From positions 1 through 7,245 of the forward strand of contig JAHHSA010000068.1 of the NCBI GenBank assembly GCA_020025475.1: a stretch of DNA of 7,245 bases. The letters are read 5' to 3'. This DNA comes from Oscillibacter sp. GTDB lineage: Bacteria > Bacillota > Clostridia > Oscillospirales > Oscillospiraceae. Below the pieces are notes generated by a model. The model was not told the DNA's origin and ran no database searches. It was given only the letters and a program-made list of their open reading frames with translations. Of this stretch, positions 1 through 6,310 are shown in pieces (within the stretch, counting starts at the first letter, position 1; every line of letters begins with the position of its first letter). The translations under genes and the position numbers were made by a program.

Positions 1-13
1 GGTCGGTTTCATC

Positions 14-42
14 AGTCTAGCACATCGGCTTTGAATTGTCAA
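14..42 (-). promoter_or_regulatory. Leftward sigma-A-type promoter
   Basis: Read on the minus strand, a perfect -35 TTGACA (37-42) is followed after 17 bases by TAGACT (14-19), which matches four of six consensus -10 bases. TGC immediately before the -10 gives an extended -10 element. Transcription would leave the window to the left within a few bases, so its gene is not visible. This implies that the region up to about 460 is shared between two divergent transcription units. It is read from consensus matching only. Confidence 0.5.
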
Positions 43-45
43 TGC

Positions 46-85
46 AAAACGCGTCCGCGTTCCATTTGAATGGAACGCGGGCGCG
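46..85 (-). terminator. 16 bp hairpin with TTTT on its minus-strand side
   Basis: Positions 50-65 pair with 70-85 (15 Watson-Crick pairs and one T-G) around a four-base loop TTGA. On the minus strand the stem is followed by TTTT (49-46), which suits a weak intrinsic terminator for leftward transcripts. On the plus strand no T run follows. The inner part, TTCCAT-TTGA-ATGGAA, is also a good dyad for a regulator, and it lies directly upstream of the leftward -35. Terminator, operator, or both remain possible; the fold itself is clear. Confidence 0.45.
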
Positions 86-161
86 CTGGCGAACGGGATT
101 CCGGGCGACAACTGCTTTGGATGGGAAAGAAATGCTCTGCCTGCAACCCGGATGGCTGCAC

Positions 162-217
162 GCAAAATTTTAGACGAGGGATCTTGGAGCGCAAAATGGT
201 TAGACGAGGGATCTTGG
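162..217. repeat. Two-copy tandem repeat, 30-base period
   Basis: Copies at 162-187 and 191-217 both start GCAAAAT and end TTAGACGAGGGATCTTGG. They differ by a short substitution and a one-base indel (TTT versus TGGT). A weaker echo, GAGGCATCTTGG followed by GAGTGGTC, occurs at 499-521 and resembles 206-226. The copies are not inside a credible gene. They may be binding sites, part of a leftward transcript, or a duplicated fragment of a dispersed repeat. Confidence 0.75.
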
Positions 218-232
218 TGAGTGGTCTCTTTG

Positions 233-261
233 TTTTTAACACAACCGTCAGCTTCCGTCAA
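233..261 (-). promoter_or_regulatory. Possible second leftward promoter
   Basis: On the minus strand TTGACG (256-261) is followed after 17 bases by TAAAAA (233-238), preceded by TGT as a partial extended -10. A transcript from here would cross the tandem repeat in antisense and meet the 50-85 hairpin, giving an RNA of about 180 bases. The hexamers are imperfect, so this is a weak call. Confidence 0.22.
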
Positions 262-298
262 GAAGCAACTGCGCCGGCAAACGTAAAACGGAGAAGTG

Positions 299-324
299 TC
301 CAAAGCAACGCCCGTTGCTTTGGA
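299..324. repeat. 11 bp perfect inverted repeat
   Basis: TCCAAAGCAAC (299-309) pairs perfectly with GTTGCTTTGGA (314-324) around the four-base loop GCCC. Neither strand shows a T run after the stem, so it does not look like an intrinsic terminator. It could be a protein-binding dyad or a fold in an RNA. It lies in the long divergent upstream region, about 135 bases before the rightward -35. Confidence 0.6.
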
Positions 325-444
325 TAAAATCACAAGGAAGCGCCGATTGGTCGATTTTTCACCCCCTCATGTCCAATAAGCGATTAAGCAAAATAGTCAA
401 TTTGCCTTAGGTTTGCCTATATGATACCCACAAAAATGTTCAGA

Positions 445-456
445 GCAAACGATTGC
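445..456. promoter_or_regulatory. Candidate left LacI-family operator (O1)
   Basis: GCAAACGATTGC differs at one base from the perfect palindrome at 612-623. It has the central CG into which the hinge-helix leucine of LacI/PurR proteins intercalates. It ends three bases before the -35 box, centred near -45 from the predicted start of transcription. A bound regulator there would hinder or help RNA polymerase. The likely ligand is the adjacent regulator; that pairing is inference. Confidence 0.55.
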
Positions 457-459
457 CTA

Positions 460-488
460 TTGACAGACAGGCCGATTTTTACTATGCT
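460..488 (+). promoter_or_regulatory. Main rightward promoter of the operon
   Basis: A perfect -35 TTGACA (460-465) and the -10 TATGCT (483-488, four of six) are separated by 17 bases. Transcription would start near 495 and give an untranslated leader of about 280 bases before the regulator gene. The operator-like sequence at 445-456 abuts the -35. It is the best rightward promoter I found in the upstream region. Confidence 0.55.
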
Positions 489-534
489 ATGCGACAGAGA
501 GGCATCTTGGACAGAGTGGTCCATTTCATGCGTG

Positions 535-600
535 GTCTTCCTGGCAGCTCGCAGTCATTTTTCCTTTGCAGCACGTAAAACTACCAGGGAGACAATTTTT
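535..600 (+). terminator. Terminator-like stem in the operon leader
   Basis: Positions 535-544 pair with 584-593 over ten base pairs (one T-G), enclosing a 39-base loop, and two A's and five T's (594-600) follow. This has the shape of an intrinsic terminator about 105 bases after the predicted transcription start. It could attenuate the operon, or end a short RNA that starts at 460-488. A small hairpin at 508-523 (five pairs) lies just upstream. I recognise no riboswitch or T-box core. The long loop lowers confidence. Confidence 0.4.
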
Positions 601-611
601 ATCCGCAGCAG

Positions 612-623
612 GCAAACGTTTGC
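612..623. promoter_or_regulatory. Perfect LacI/PurR-type operator (O2)
   Basis: GCAAACGTTTGC is a perfect 12 bp palindrome with a central CG, identical to the core of the PurR operator consensus and typical of LacI-family sites. It lies in the leader about +122 from the predicted start and 152 bases before the regulator's ATG. Its centre is 167 bp from O1, about 16 helical turns, so both can face the same side of the helix. Roadblock or looping repression by the downstream regulator is the likely role. Confidence 0.68.
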
Positions 624-774
624 TTGTTGCTTGGTAAGGGTGATGTAGACAGGGAAGGAGACTTCCTCGCGCGTCGGGAGATGTGACATGACCGCAGCCC
701 TTCTGCAGCGATTCTGCACCCTGCTCTGTGCTGCCGCTCTCAGACCGATCAAACGTCAGAGAAGAGGGAAGATC

Positions 775-1824
775 ATGGGCGAAAAATATGCCACTCTGAA
801 AGATGTCGCGAAGCTGGCCGGCACGACTGCGCCAACCGTATCCTATGTACTCAGCGGCAAGGAAGGGCGCTATATCAGCGACGAGATGCGCGCACGGGTC
901 CTAAAAGCAGTGGAAGAAACGGGATATGTCAAGAGCAGCGCAGCCAGCAGCCTGCGGGGGAAAAAGCGTGGGATCATCGCGGTGCTGGTTCCGCAGTTTT
1001 CAAACCAGTTTTTCACGCGCATGGTCCTGGCCATCGAGGCCGAAGTAGAGAAGGAGGGTTACATTCTTTCCATCTGCAACACCTTTGACGATCCAACGCG
1101 CGAGATGGAGATCATCAACCGCATGGTGCAGCACCGCGTGGACGGCTACATTCTGATTCCCACGGTCAAGGGGAAAGAGAACACCGCGCTGCTGCGTCAG
1201 CTGGATGTGCCCATCGTTGTGCCGGATCGTCCTCTGGAAGGTGTGGATAATTACAACTGGGTCACCACAGACAACTACCGATGCGGCCGACTGGCCGCCG
1301 AGCATCTTGTCCAAAAAGGACATCGGCACCTGGCGTTCATCGGCTGGAATTCCCATATCGCCGACCTGGACTGCCGCCGCCGGGCTTTTCTGGATGTGAC
1401 ACAAGAGGCCGGGATTCCACCTGAACAGGTCACCATCATGCAGGATGCCTTTTCCGAAGCGGCCGGCTATACCATGACACAGCAGCTTCTGGAGGATCAT
1501 CCTGATGTGACGGCCATTCTTTACGCCTACAATGTACAGGCGGAGGGCGGTGTCAACTGTCTCACTGAACGGGGTCTGGTCCCCGGTCGGGATATTTCGG
1601 TCATTCTGATCGGCTCCCCCCGATGGGCCACCGTGGGGCAAAATTGTTTTACCCATATCGACCAGCGGGAGTATGAGCTGGGCAAATGCGCCGCCCAGCT
1701 GCTCCTGGAAAACATCAACCATCCGGCGCACACACAAAAAAAGCAGGAGATCTGCCTTGCGCCCTTGCTTCAGGAAGGGACTTCGGTTGTGGATCTCCGC
1801 ACAGAAAAGGAGTCATTGACATGA
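775..1824 (+). CDS. LacI/GalR-family transcriptional regulator
   Basis: This 349-residue protein is full length for the family. An N-terminal helix-turn-helix (residues 7-27, TLKDVAKLAG...TVSYVLSG) is followed by a hinge helix ending in Leu60. A periplasmic-binding-protein-like effector domain starts near residue 65. Family marks include VDGYILIP, Asp151-Arg152, TTDNYRCGRLAAEHL and GHRHLAFIG. The ATG at 775 is chosen because GAGGG lies seven bases upstream and the HTH starts right after it; the in-frame ATG at 688 would add a 29-residue tail atypical of the family. The usual VGFDD motif is replaced by ILIGSPRW (277-284), so the effector may not be a plain sugar. The stop overlaps the tctC start (ATGA), and CG-centred operators lie upstream, so it probably controls its own operon. 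The exact effector is unknown. Confidence 0.93.
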   Translation: MGEKYATLKDVAKLAGTTAPTVSYVLSGKEGRYISDEMRARVLKAVEETGYVKSSAASSLRGKKRGIIAVLVPQFSNQFFTRMVLAIEAEVEKEGYILSICNTFDDPTREMEIINRMVQHRVDGYILIPTVKGKENTALLRQLDVPIVVPDRPLEGVDNYNWVTTDNYRCGRLAAEHLVQKGHRHLAFIGWNSHIADLDCRRRAFLDVTQEAGIPPEQVTIMQDAFSEAAGYTMTQQLLEDHPDVTAILYAYNVQAEGGVNCLTERGLVPGRDISVILIGSPRWATVGQNCFTHIDQREYELGKCAAQLLLENINHPAHTQKKQEICLAPLLQEGTSVVDLRTEKESLT

Positions 1825-2846
1825 AGAAATTCACCACGTTCCTTGCCGCAGCCATGGCTGTAGCTATGCTGGCCACCGGCTGCAGCGCCGGTCAGCCCGC
1901 TGCCGACAAGTACCCCGAGCGCGACATCAACATGACCGTGCCCTTTGGCGCCGGCGGCTCCACTGATCTGACCGGCCGCGTGGTAGGCGAGGCTATGGGC
2001 CGTGATCTTGGCGTCAACTTTTCCGTCACCAACACCCCTGGCGCAGGTGGCTCCGTGGGCACGCAGAGCGTCCTGCGCGCCAAAAATGACGGCTATACCG
2101 TCCTGGCCGACGGCCTGCTGAGTTTCACCTCTCTGCCCGTTATGGGTCTGCTGGACACCATGCCCGATGCCTGGGACATCTGGCTGGCCACCTTTACGCC
2201 CAACGTCATTGCCGTGTCCAAGGACTCCCCCTATCAGACCATCGACGATCTGATCGCCGCCATGAAGGCGAACCCCGGCCAGATCACGGCCGGTACGGCT
2301 GGCCCCGGCTCTGCCGGTCACATCGGTGCCGAGCTGCTGGCGGGTGCATCTGATGCAGAGTACAAGCACGTCCCCTATGACGGCGGTAATGCGGCTCTGG
2401 TCGCCACCCTGTCCGGCGAGGTCGATTTCGCCCCCCAGCTGCTGGTTGAGATGAAGGACATGATTATCTCCGGTGACCTGCGCGCCCTGGCCTGCTACAC
2501 CACCGAGGATATCACTCTGGAGAACGGTACCGTCATCCCCTCCATCACCAAGGCTCTGCCCGATCTGAGCACCAAGCTGCCCATGGGCGAGACCACCGGT
2601 CTGCTGGTCCCCAAGGGGCTGGACGAGGGCATTCTGGCCAAGCTGGACTCTGCCTTTGATACCGCCTGCAAGGATCAGGCCTTCCTGGATTTCTGCGCCA
2701 CCAAGGGCTTCACTGTGACTGCTATGGGCCGCGCGGATTCCGCTGACTACGTCAACAGACTCCAGAGTGTCGTTGCCTGGACCCTGTTCGACGCTGGCGT
2801 TGCCAAGACTAACCCCGAGGACCTGAATATCGCCAAACCCGAGTAA
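1821..2846 (+). CDS. tctC: TTT-family substrate-binding lipoprotein (TctC/Bug type)
   Basis: This 341-residue extracytoplasmic receptor belongs to the tripartite tricarboxylate transporter family. It captures an organic anion and hands it to TctA/TctB. Residues 1-20 form a signal peptide with the lipobox LATG-Cys21, so it is anchored to the outer face of the membrane as expected in a Gram-positive. Ligand-loop motifs of the Bug fold are clear: VPFGAGGSTDLTGR (40-53), NTPGAGGSVG (71-80), and later GPGSAGHIGAELL and HVPYDGGNAALVATLSGEVDF. The ATG at 1821 overlaps the regulator's stop and has AGGAG eight bases upstream; earlier in-frame starts would lie inside the regulator gene. Relatives bind citrate, other carboxylates, aromatic acids or sugar acids, and the motifs do not tell which. 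Strong preference for C-ending codons suggests high expression. Confidence 0.94.
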   Translation: MKKFTTFLAAAMAVAMLATGCSAGQPAADKYPERDINMTVPFGAGGSTDLTGRVVGEAMGRDLGVNFSVTNTPGAGGSVGTQSVLRAKNDGYTVLADGLLSFTSLPVMGLLDTMPDAWDIWLATFTPNVIAVSKDSPYQTIDDLIAAMKANPGQITAGTAGPGSAGHIGAELLAGASDAEYKHVPYDGGNAALVATLSGEVDFAPQLLVEMKDMIISGDLRALACYTTEDITLENGTVIPSITKALPDLSTKLPMGETTGLLVPKGLDEGILAKLDSAFDTACKDQAFLDFCATKGFTVTAMGRADSADYVNRLQSVVAWTLFDAGVAKTNPEDLNIAKPE

Positions 2847-2861
2847 TGACACCACAAGCAC

Positions 2862-2898
2862 GGGGGCGCGGCTGGGTTCCAGCCGCGCCCCCTTTGTT
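2862..2898 (+). terminator. Strong hairpin between tctC and tctB
   Basis: GGGGGCGCGGCTGG (2862-2875) pairs perfectly over 14 bp with 2879-2892 around a three-base loop GTT, followed by TTTGTTG. The short, interrupted T tract suggests partial termination or a 3' stabiliser rather than a full stop. Such elements commonly follow binding-protein genes, so that the receptor is made in excess of the membrane subunits. tctB begins 54 bases further on with its own strong ribosome binding site and no clear new promoter. Confidence 0.7.
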
Positions 2899-2951
2899 GA
2901 AAACGGACTATGTCTGAATTGTTTCCAGCTGTTCCAAAAGGAGGAACCTTG

Positions 2952-3431
2952 ATGAGTGAACACAAGCACTACGACTTTCTGGGCGCAGTCGTCATCCTGC
3001 TCCTATCAGGCGCCGTCATCTTCGGCAGCATCAAACTCTACACGGATGCCGGCGAGCCCATGTACCTCTCACCTGGGCTTATGCCCCTGATTTTGGGCAT
3101 TTCCCTGCTGCTTTGCGGAATTCTCTATCTGATTGGCAGTCTCAAAAACGGCGGGCTGAAGACCCGCTTGGCAGAGATAAAAGCCTGGGCCGCCATGCTG
3201 ACAAAGGATGAGGCCACCCGCAGCATGATCACCGGCGTGGCCATCATGGCCGTCTATGTCTTTATCCTGATGCATTTTCTTCCCTTCTGGATCTCCTCTC
3301 TGCTTTTCATTGCCGGTCTGATGTTCTATCTGAAAGCCACCACCCCCGTGCGTATCCTGCTGCTGAGTACCGCCGCCGTAGGCGGAATCGTGCTCCTGTT
3401 CCAGGTGCTGTTCCGCGTGCCGCTGCCGTAA
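2952..3431 (+). CDS. tctB: TTT-family small membrane subunit (TctB)
   Basis: This 159-residue protein has the size and layout of TctB, the small, poorly conserved subunit that partners TctA. Hydrophobic segments lie at about 9-27, 43-64, 92-107, 110-127 and 134-154. A YLSPGLMPLILG stretch (38-49) matches the family's GPGxFP-like region, and the C-terminus is RVPLP. The ATG at 2952 is chosen because AAGGAGG ends seven bases upstream; an in-frame ATG at 2910 would add 14 residues and place that site inside the gene. Position between tctC and tctA supports the assignment, since sequence alone is weak for this family. tctA follows after 19 bases. Confidence 0.88.
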   Translation: MSEHKHYDFLGAVVILLLSGAVIFGSIKLYTDAGEPMYLSPGLMPLILGISLLLCGILYLIGSLKNGGLKTRLAEIKAWAAMLTKDEATRSMITGVAIMAVYVFILMHFLPFWISSLLFIAGLMFYLKATTPVRILLLSTAAVGGIVLLFQVLFRVPLP

Positions 3432-3450
3432 GAGGAGGAGAAGAGAAACG

Positions 3451-4947
3451 ATGGATCTTATGTATTTTTTTCAGGCACTGCAGACCGTGTTCCAGCCACT
3501 AAATCTTGTCATCGCCCTTGTCTCTACCTTGGCCGGTCTGATCATGGGTATGCTGCCCGGCCTGAGCGCCACTATGGCCATTGCCCTGCTGACTGGCCTA
3601 ACCTATAACCTGCCGACCCAGTCCGCCCTGATCTCTCTGCTGGCTGTGTATGTGGGTTCCATTTCCGGCGGCTGCCAGTCCGCTATTTTGTTGAATATCC
3701 CCGGCACCCCCGCTTCCGCCGCCACCGCATCCGACGGTTTCCCCCTGGCCAACCAGGGCAAGGGCGGCTACGCGATCTTTTTGGCCACCACTGCCTCCTG
3801 CCTCGGCACCCTCATCAGCGTCGCGTGCGTCATGTCCCTGACTCCGATGCTGACCAGCGTTTCGCTGCAATTCGGCACCTGGGAGTTTTTCCTGCTGGCC
3901 ATCTTCGGCATTGTGATCTGCGGCAGCCTGACCTCCGGCGGCAACGCCATGCGGGGCTGGATGGCTGGCATCATGGGGCTGCTGGTGGCGCAGATTGGTC
4001 TGGATAAGCTCTCTGCCACGCCCCGCTTCTGCTTCGGCAACCTCAATTTGATGGGCGGTATCCAGCTCATTCCGGTTATGATCGGCTTGTTTGGCTTCCC
4101 GGAGATCATAAAGGCCTTTAAGAACACCGACCATACCATTCTCAAAATGTCCCCCTTCCATATTAAGGAGGGTCTGATCACCATCTGCCACAACATCGGT
4201 GCAATCGTCCGCTCCGCTCTGATCGGTGTGGGCGTAGGCATCATCCCCGGCGTCGGCGAAGATGTGGGCGGATGGCTTTCCTACTGGGCCAGCAAATCAA
4301 CCAGCAAGGACCCTGAGTCCTTCGGAAAAGGAAACCCCAAGGGCATCGTCTCCGCCGAGGCGGGCAACAACGCCTGTGTGGGCGGTGCCATTATCCCTGT
4401 GCTGTCTTTGGCTGTGCCCGGCTCTGCCCCCGCGGCCGTGCTGCTGGCGGCCTTTCTCATGCACGGCTACCGCCCCGGCCCCCTGCTGATGCAGGAGACG
4501 CCCGAGTTCCTCTTCCAGGTCTGCGTCTATCTGGGGGTGGCTGCCATCGCCATGTGGGGCCTGGCTCTGCTGGTCTCCAAGTTTACCGTGAAGATCCTGG
4601 GGCTGAAAAAGGTCATCCTCATGCCGATCATCTTCGTGCTGTGTGTTGTGGGCTCCTATGTCATCAACTATAACATGTTCGATGTAAAGGTCATGTTCGT
4701 GTTCGGAATTCTGGGCTTCTTCCTGTCCGAGCTGAATTTCCCGGCCGCCCCCTTCCTGCTGGGCGTCATCCTTGGGCCTATGGCCGACACCAACCTGCGC
4801 CGCGCCCTCACCATCACCAACGGCAGCATCGCGCCTATGTTCCAGCGCCCCATCTGCCTGGTATTTCTGGCCTTGATCGTGCTGCTCGTTCTCTCCCAGA
4901 CTGGCCTCTTCCAGAGACTGAAAAAGCACCGAAAGGCTGCCCAGTAA
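3451..4947 (+). CDS. tctA: TTT-family large permease subunit (TctA)
   Basis: This 498-residue polytopic membrane protein is the transport channel of the system, probably driven by an ion gradient, and is of normal family length. The two inverted-repeat halves each carry the glycine/proline motif: GMLPGLSATMA (33-43) and GVGIIPGVGEDVGG (261-273). The first half continues with SGGCQSAILLNIPGTPASAATASDG, the second with SKDPESFGKG, EAGNNACVGGAIIPVLSLAVPGS and GYRPGP. All are hallmarks of TctA. Several hydrophobic stretches run to near residue 490, then a short basic tail. AGGAGG (3433-3438) precedes the start by 12 bases. It is the last transporter gene; the oxidoreductases follow after a 195-base gap. 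Transported substrate is not predictable. Confidence 0.96.
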   Translation: MDLMYFFQALQTVFQPLNLVIALVSTLAGLIMGMLPGLSATMAIALLTGLTYNLPTQSALISLLAVYVGSISGGCQSAILLNIPGTPASAATASDGFPLANQGKGGYAIFLATTASCLGTLISVACVMSLTPMLTSVSLQFGTWEFFLLAIFGIVICGSLTSGGNAMRGWMAGIMGLLVAQIGLDKLSATPRFCFGNLNLMGGIQLIPVMIGLFGFPEIIKAFKNTDHTILKMSPFHIKEGLITICHNIGAIVRSALIGVGVGIIPGVGEDVGGWLSYWASKSTSKDPESFGKGNPKGIVSAEAGNNACVGGAIIPVLSLAVPGSAPAAVLLAAFLMHGYRPGPLLMQETPEFLFQVCVYLGVAAIAMWGLALLVSKFTVKILGLKKVILMPIIFVLCVVGSYVINYNMFDVKVMFVFGILGFFLSELNFPAAPFLLGVILGPMADTNLRRALTITNGSIAPMFQRPICLVFLALIVLLVLSQTGLFQRLKKHRKAAQ

Positions 4948-4979
4948 GAGGGCCGCACGACCAATGCAAATGAAGCGCT

Positions 4980-5110
4980 GCAGCAAGCAGATTGCCGACT
5001 GCCTTTGCCACGGGCACAGAAGCCCCAGGAATTGGAGGTGGTCACATCGCCCCTCGCTTGCTGCTTAGGCACAAGATGGCAGGAACGCCAGCCCGGCTGC
5101 CCAGCGTTCC
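4980..5110 (+). other. Inverted repeats in the tctA-oxidoreductase spacer
   Basis: The 195 bases between tctA and the next gene encode nothing convincing but can fold. GCAGCAAGC (4980-4988) pairs perfectly with GCTTGCTGC (5056-5064) over 9 bp across a 67-base loop. GGAACGC (5082-5088) pairs with GCGTTCC (5104-5110) around an inner four-pair stem. No T run follows either, so transcription probably continues. The spacer may be a processing or stability element, or a leader adjusting oxidoreductase translation. Confidence 0.35.
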
Positions 5111-5142
5111 CGCCCGAATGTTATATAATAGGAGTTGATATT

Positions 5143-6294
5143 ATGATTGGAGTTGCAATCCTTGGTACCGGCGACATCGCCAATACCCATATTGAGGCAT
5201 ATCAGAAGCTGGCTCCCCGCTGTGAGATCCGTGCCCTGGTTGACGTGAACCGGCAGAAAGCCGAAGAGAAGAAACAGAAGTATGGTCTCCTCTGCGACGT
5301 ATATACGGACTATCACGACCTGCTGGGCTGTGAGGACATCCAGCTCGTCTCCATTTGTCTGCCCCCGTCTCTCCATTGCCAGACCTCCGTGGACTTCCTG
5401 CTGGCCGGGAAAAACGTCCTGTGTGAGAAGCCCATGGCCCCCACCCTGAAGGAGTGTGACGAAATGCTGGCCGCCGCCAAAAAGGGCGGAGCCAAGCTGG
5501 CTGCCATCGCTCAGAACCGCTTCAAGCAGGACGTCATGCGAACCAAGCAGCTGCTGGACAGCGGCAAGCTGGGCAAGCCCCTGTTTGCCCAGGCCAATTC
5601 GCTCTGGTGGCGTGGCGACCACTACTATGACCTGGTGTGGCGCGGCACCTGGGAGAAGGAGGGCGGTGGCTGTACCTTCATTCACGCGGTACATCACATC
5701 GATCTCTTCCTCTGGCTCATGGGCGGCGTCCAGTCGGTGCAGGCCATGGTGGCCAATCAGAATCATAGCGGCAGCGAGGTGGAGGACGTCTCGATCAGCA
5801 CGATCCGCTTCCAGAACGGTGCGGTAGGCTCTCTGGTAAGCTCTCTGCTCCACCACGGTGAAAAGCAGAACATCATCATCGACACCGAGAACGCCAGCAT
5901 CGAGATCCCCCACCAATTGGCCGTGAGCCGTCAGCTGGAAAACGGCTATCCCGTCCCCGATGACACCGCCTGTGCTGCGTTGGAGGCTGCCTTCAACGCC
6001 CTGCCCCAGCTTCCTTATGTTGAGCACTGCGGCCAGATCGAGAATATGCTCTCCGCGATTGAACAGGGAACCGAGCCTCTGGTCACCGGAGAAGATGGCC
6101 GCCGCACGGTGGAGTTCATTGCCGGCGTGTATCAATCTGCCTTTCTGGGGCAGACGGTCCAATTCCCCATGACCCAGGCAGACCCCTTCTACACCAAGGA
6201 AGGGATTCTGGAGCACGCCGTGCGCTTCCACGAGAAGCGTAAGAGCGTGGAGAGCTTTGCCGATTTGGGCATCTCCGTGGGCGGCACACTTTGA
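5143..6294 (+). CDS. Gfo/Idh/MocA-family oxidoreductase, classical EKP type
   Basis: This 383-residue NAD(P)-dependent dehydrogenase should act on a hydroxyl or keto group of a sugar-like molecule in the cytoplasm. The Rossmann domain begins at once with VAILGTGDIA (4-13); Asp34 at the end of the second strand suggests NAD preference. The catalytic-site motif is Glu95-Lys96-Pro97. The C-terminal domain has WRGTWEKEGGG (166-176) and then HAVHHIDLFLW, with His184 and Asp187 at the active-site HxxD positions. The start at 5143 is set by AGGAG eight bases upstream (5130-5134) and by the immediate Rossmann strand; the frame is open back to 5005, but that extension looks non-coding. The family includes inositol, glucose-fructose, sugar-nucleotide and glycoside 3-dehydrogenases; I cannot choose among them. 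Confidence 0.93.
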   Translation: MIGVAILGTGDIANTHIEAYQKLAPRCEIRALVDVNRQKAEEKKQKYGLLCDVYTDYHDLLGCEDIQLVSICLPPSLHCQTSVDFLLAGKNVLCEKPMAPTLKECDEMLAAAKKGGAKLAAIAQNRFKQDVMRTKQLLDSGKLGKPLFAQANSLWWRGDHYYDLVWRGTWEKEGGGCTFIHAVHHIDLFLWLMGGVQSVQAMVANQNHSGSEVEDVSISTIRFQNGAVGSLVSSLLHHGEKQNIIIDTENASIEIPHQLAVSRQLENGYPVPDDTACAALEAAFNALPQLPYVEHCGQIENMLSAIEQGTEPLVTGEDGRRTVEFIAGVYQSAFLGQTVQFPMTQADPFYTKEGILEHAVRFHEKRKSVESFADLGISVGGTL

Positions 6295-6310
6295 GTTGGG
6301 AGCATACAGT

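Larger units (their letters stand above)
1..459. other. Upstream intergenic region without a credible gene
   Basis: Short open frames exist on both strands here, for example 70-327 forward and 39-242 reverse. They run through hairpins and repeats, lack convincing ribosome binding sites, and give unfamiliar basic or cysteine-rich peptides, so I do not call them genes. What the stretch does hold is a leftward promoter, two hairpins, a tandem duplication and the left operator, each listed separately. Base composition looks more AT-rich than in the genes to the right. Confidence 0.6.

Noticed and set aside
39..242. Reverse 67-codon frame containing a repeated KIPRL peptide
   Set aside because: The peptide repeat simply reflects the DNA tandem repeat. 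The frame runs through a hairpin and ends beyond the leftward promoter -35, and no good ribosome binding site is seen.
612..623. Reading the palindrome as a CcpA catabolite (cre) site
   Set aside because: The core AAACGTTT fits, but cre sites normally have TG...CA flanks where this has GC...GC, and a dedicated LacI-family gene is adjacent. CcpA cross-binding is not excluded.
421..648. Forward 75-codon frame in the leader
   Set aside because: It begins before the promoter, crosses the terminator-like stem and the operator, and has no ribosome binding site or recognisable composition.
620..648. Possible promoter TTGCTT downstream of the leader terminator
   Set aside because: No acceptable -10 occurs at normal spacing (ATGTAG at 17 bases), so it was not called.
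688..774. Upstream in-frame ATG extending the LacI regulator by 29 residues
   Set aside because: The extra residues do not resemble a LacI N-terminus, and the ATG at 775 has a well-spaced GAGGG and begins directly before the helix-turn-helix.
1770..2969. Long reverse open frame (399 codons) opposite tctC
   Set aside because: It is a shadow of the GC-rich, C-ending codon use of tctC. The translation is low-complexity Gly/Gln/Val-rich and matches no family.
5124..5129. Perfect TATAAT just before the first oxidoreductase
   Set aside because: No -35-like hexamer lies about 17 bases upstream (CCAGCG is there), and a start of transcription here would fall after the AGGAG ribosome binding site at 5130-5134.
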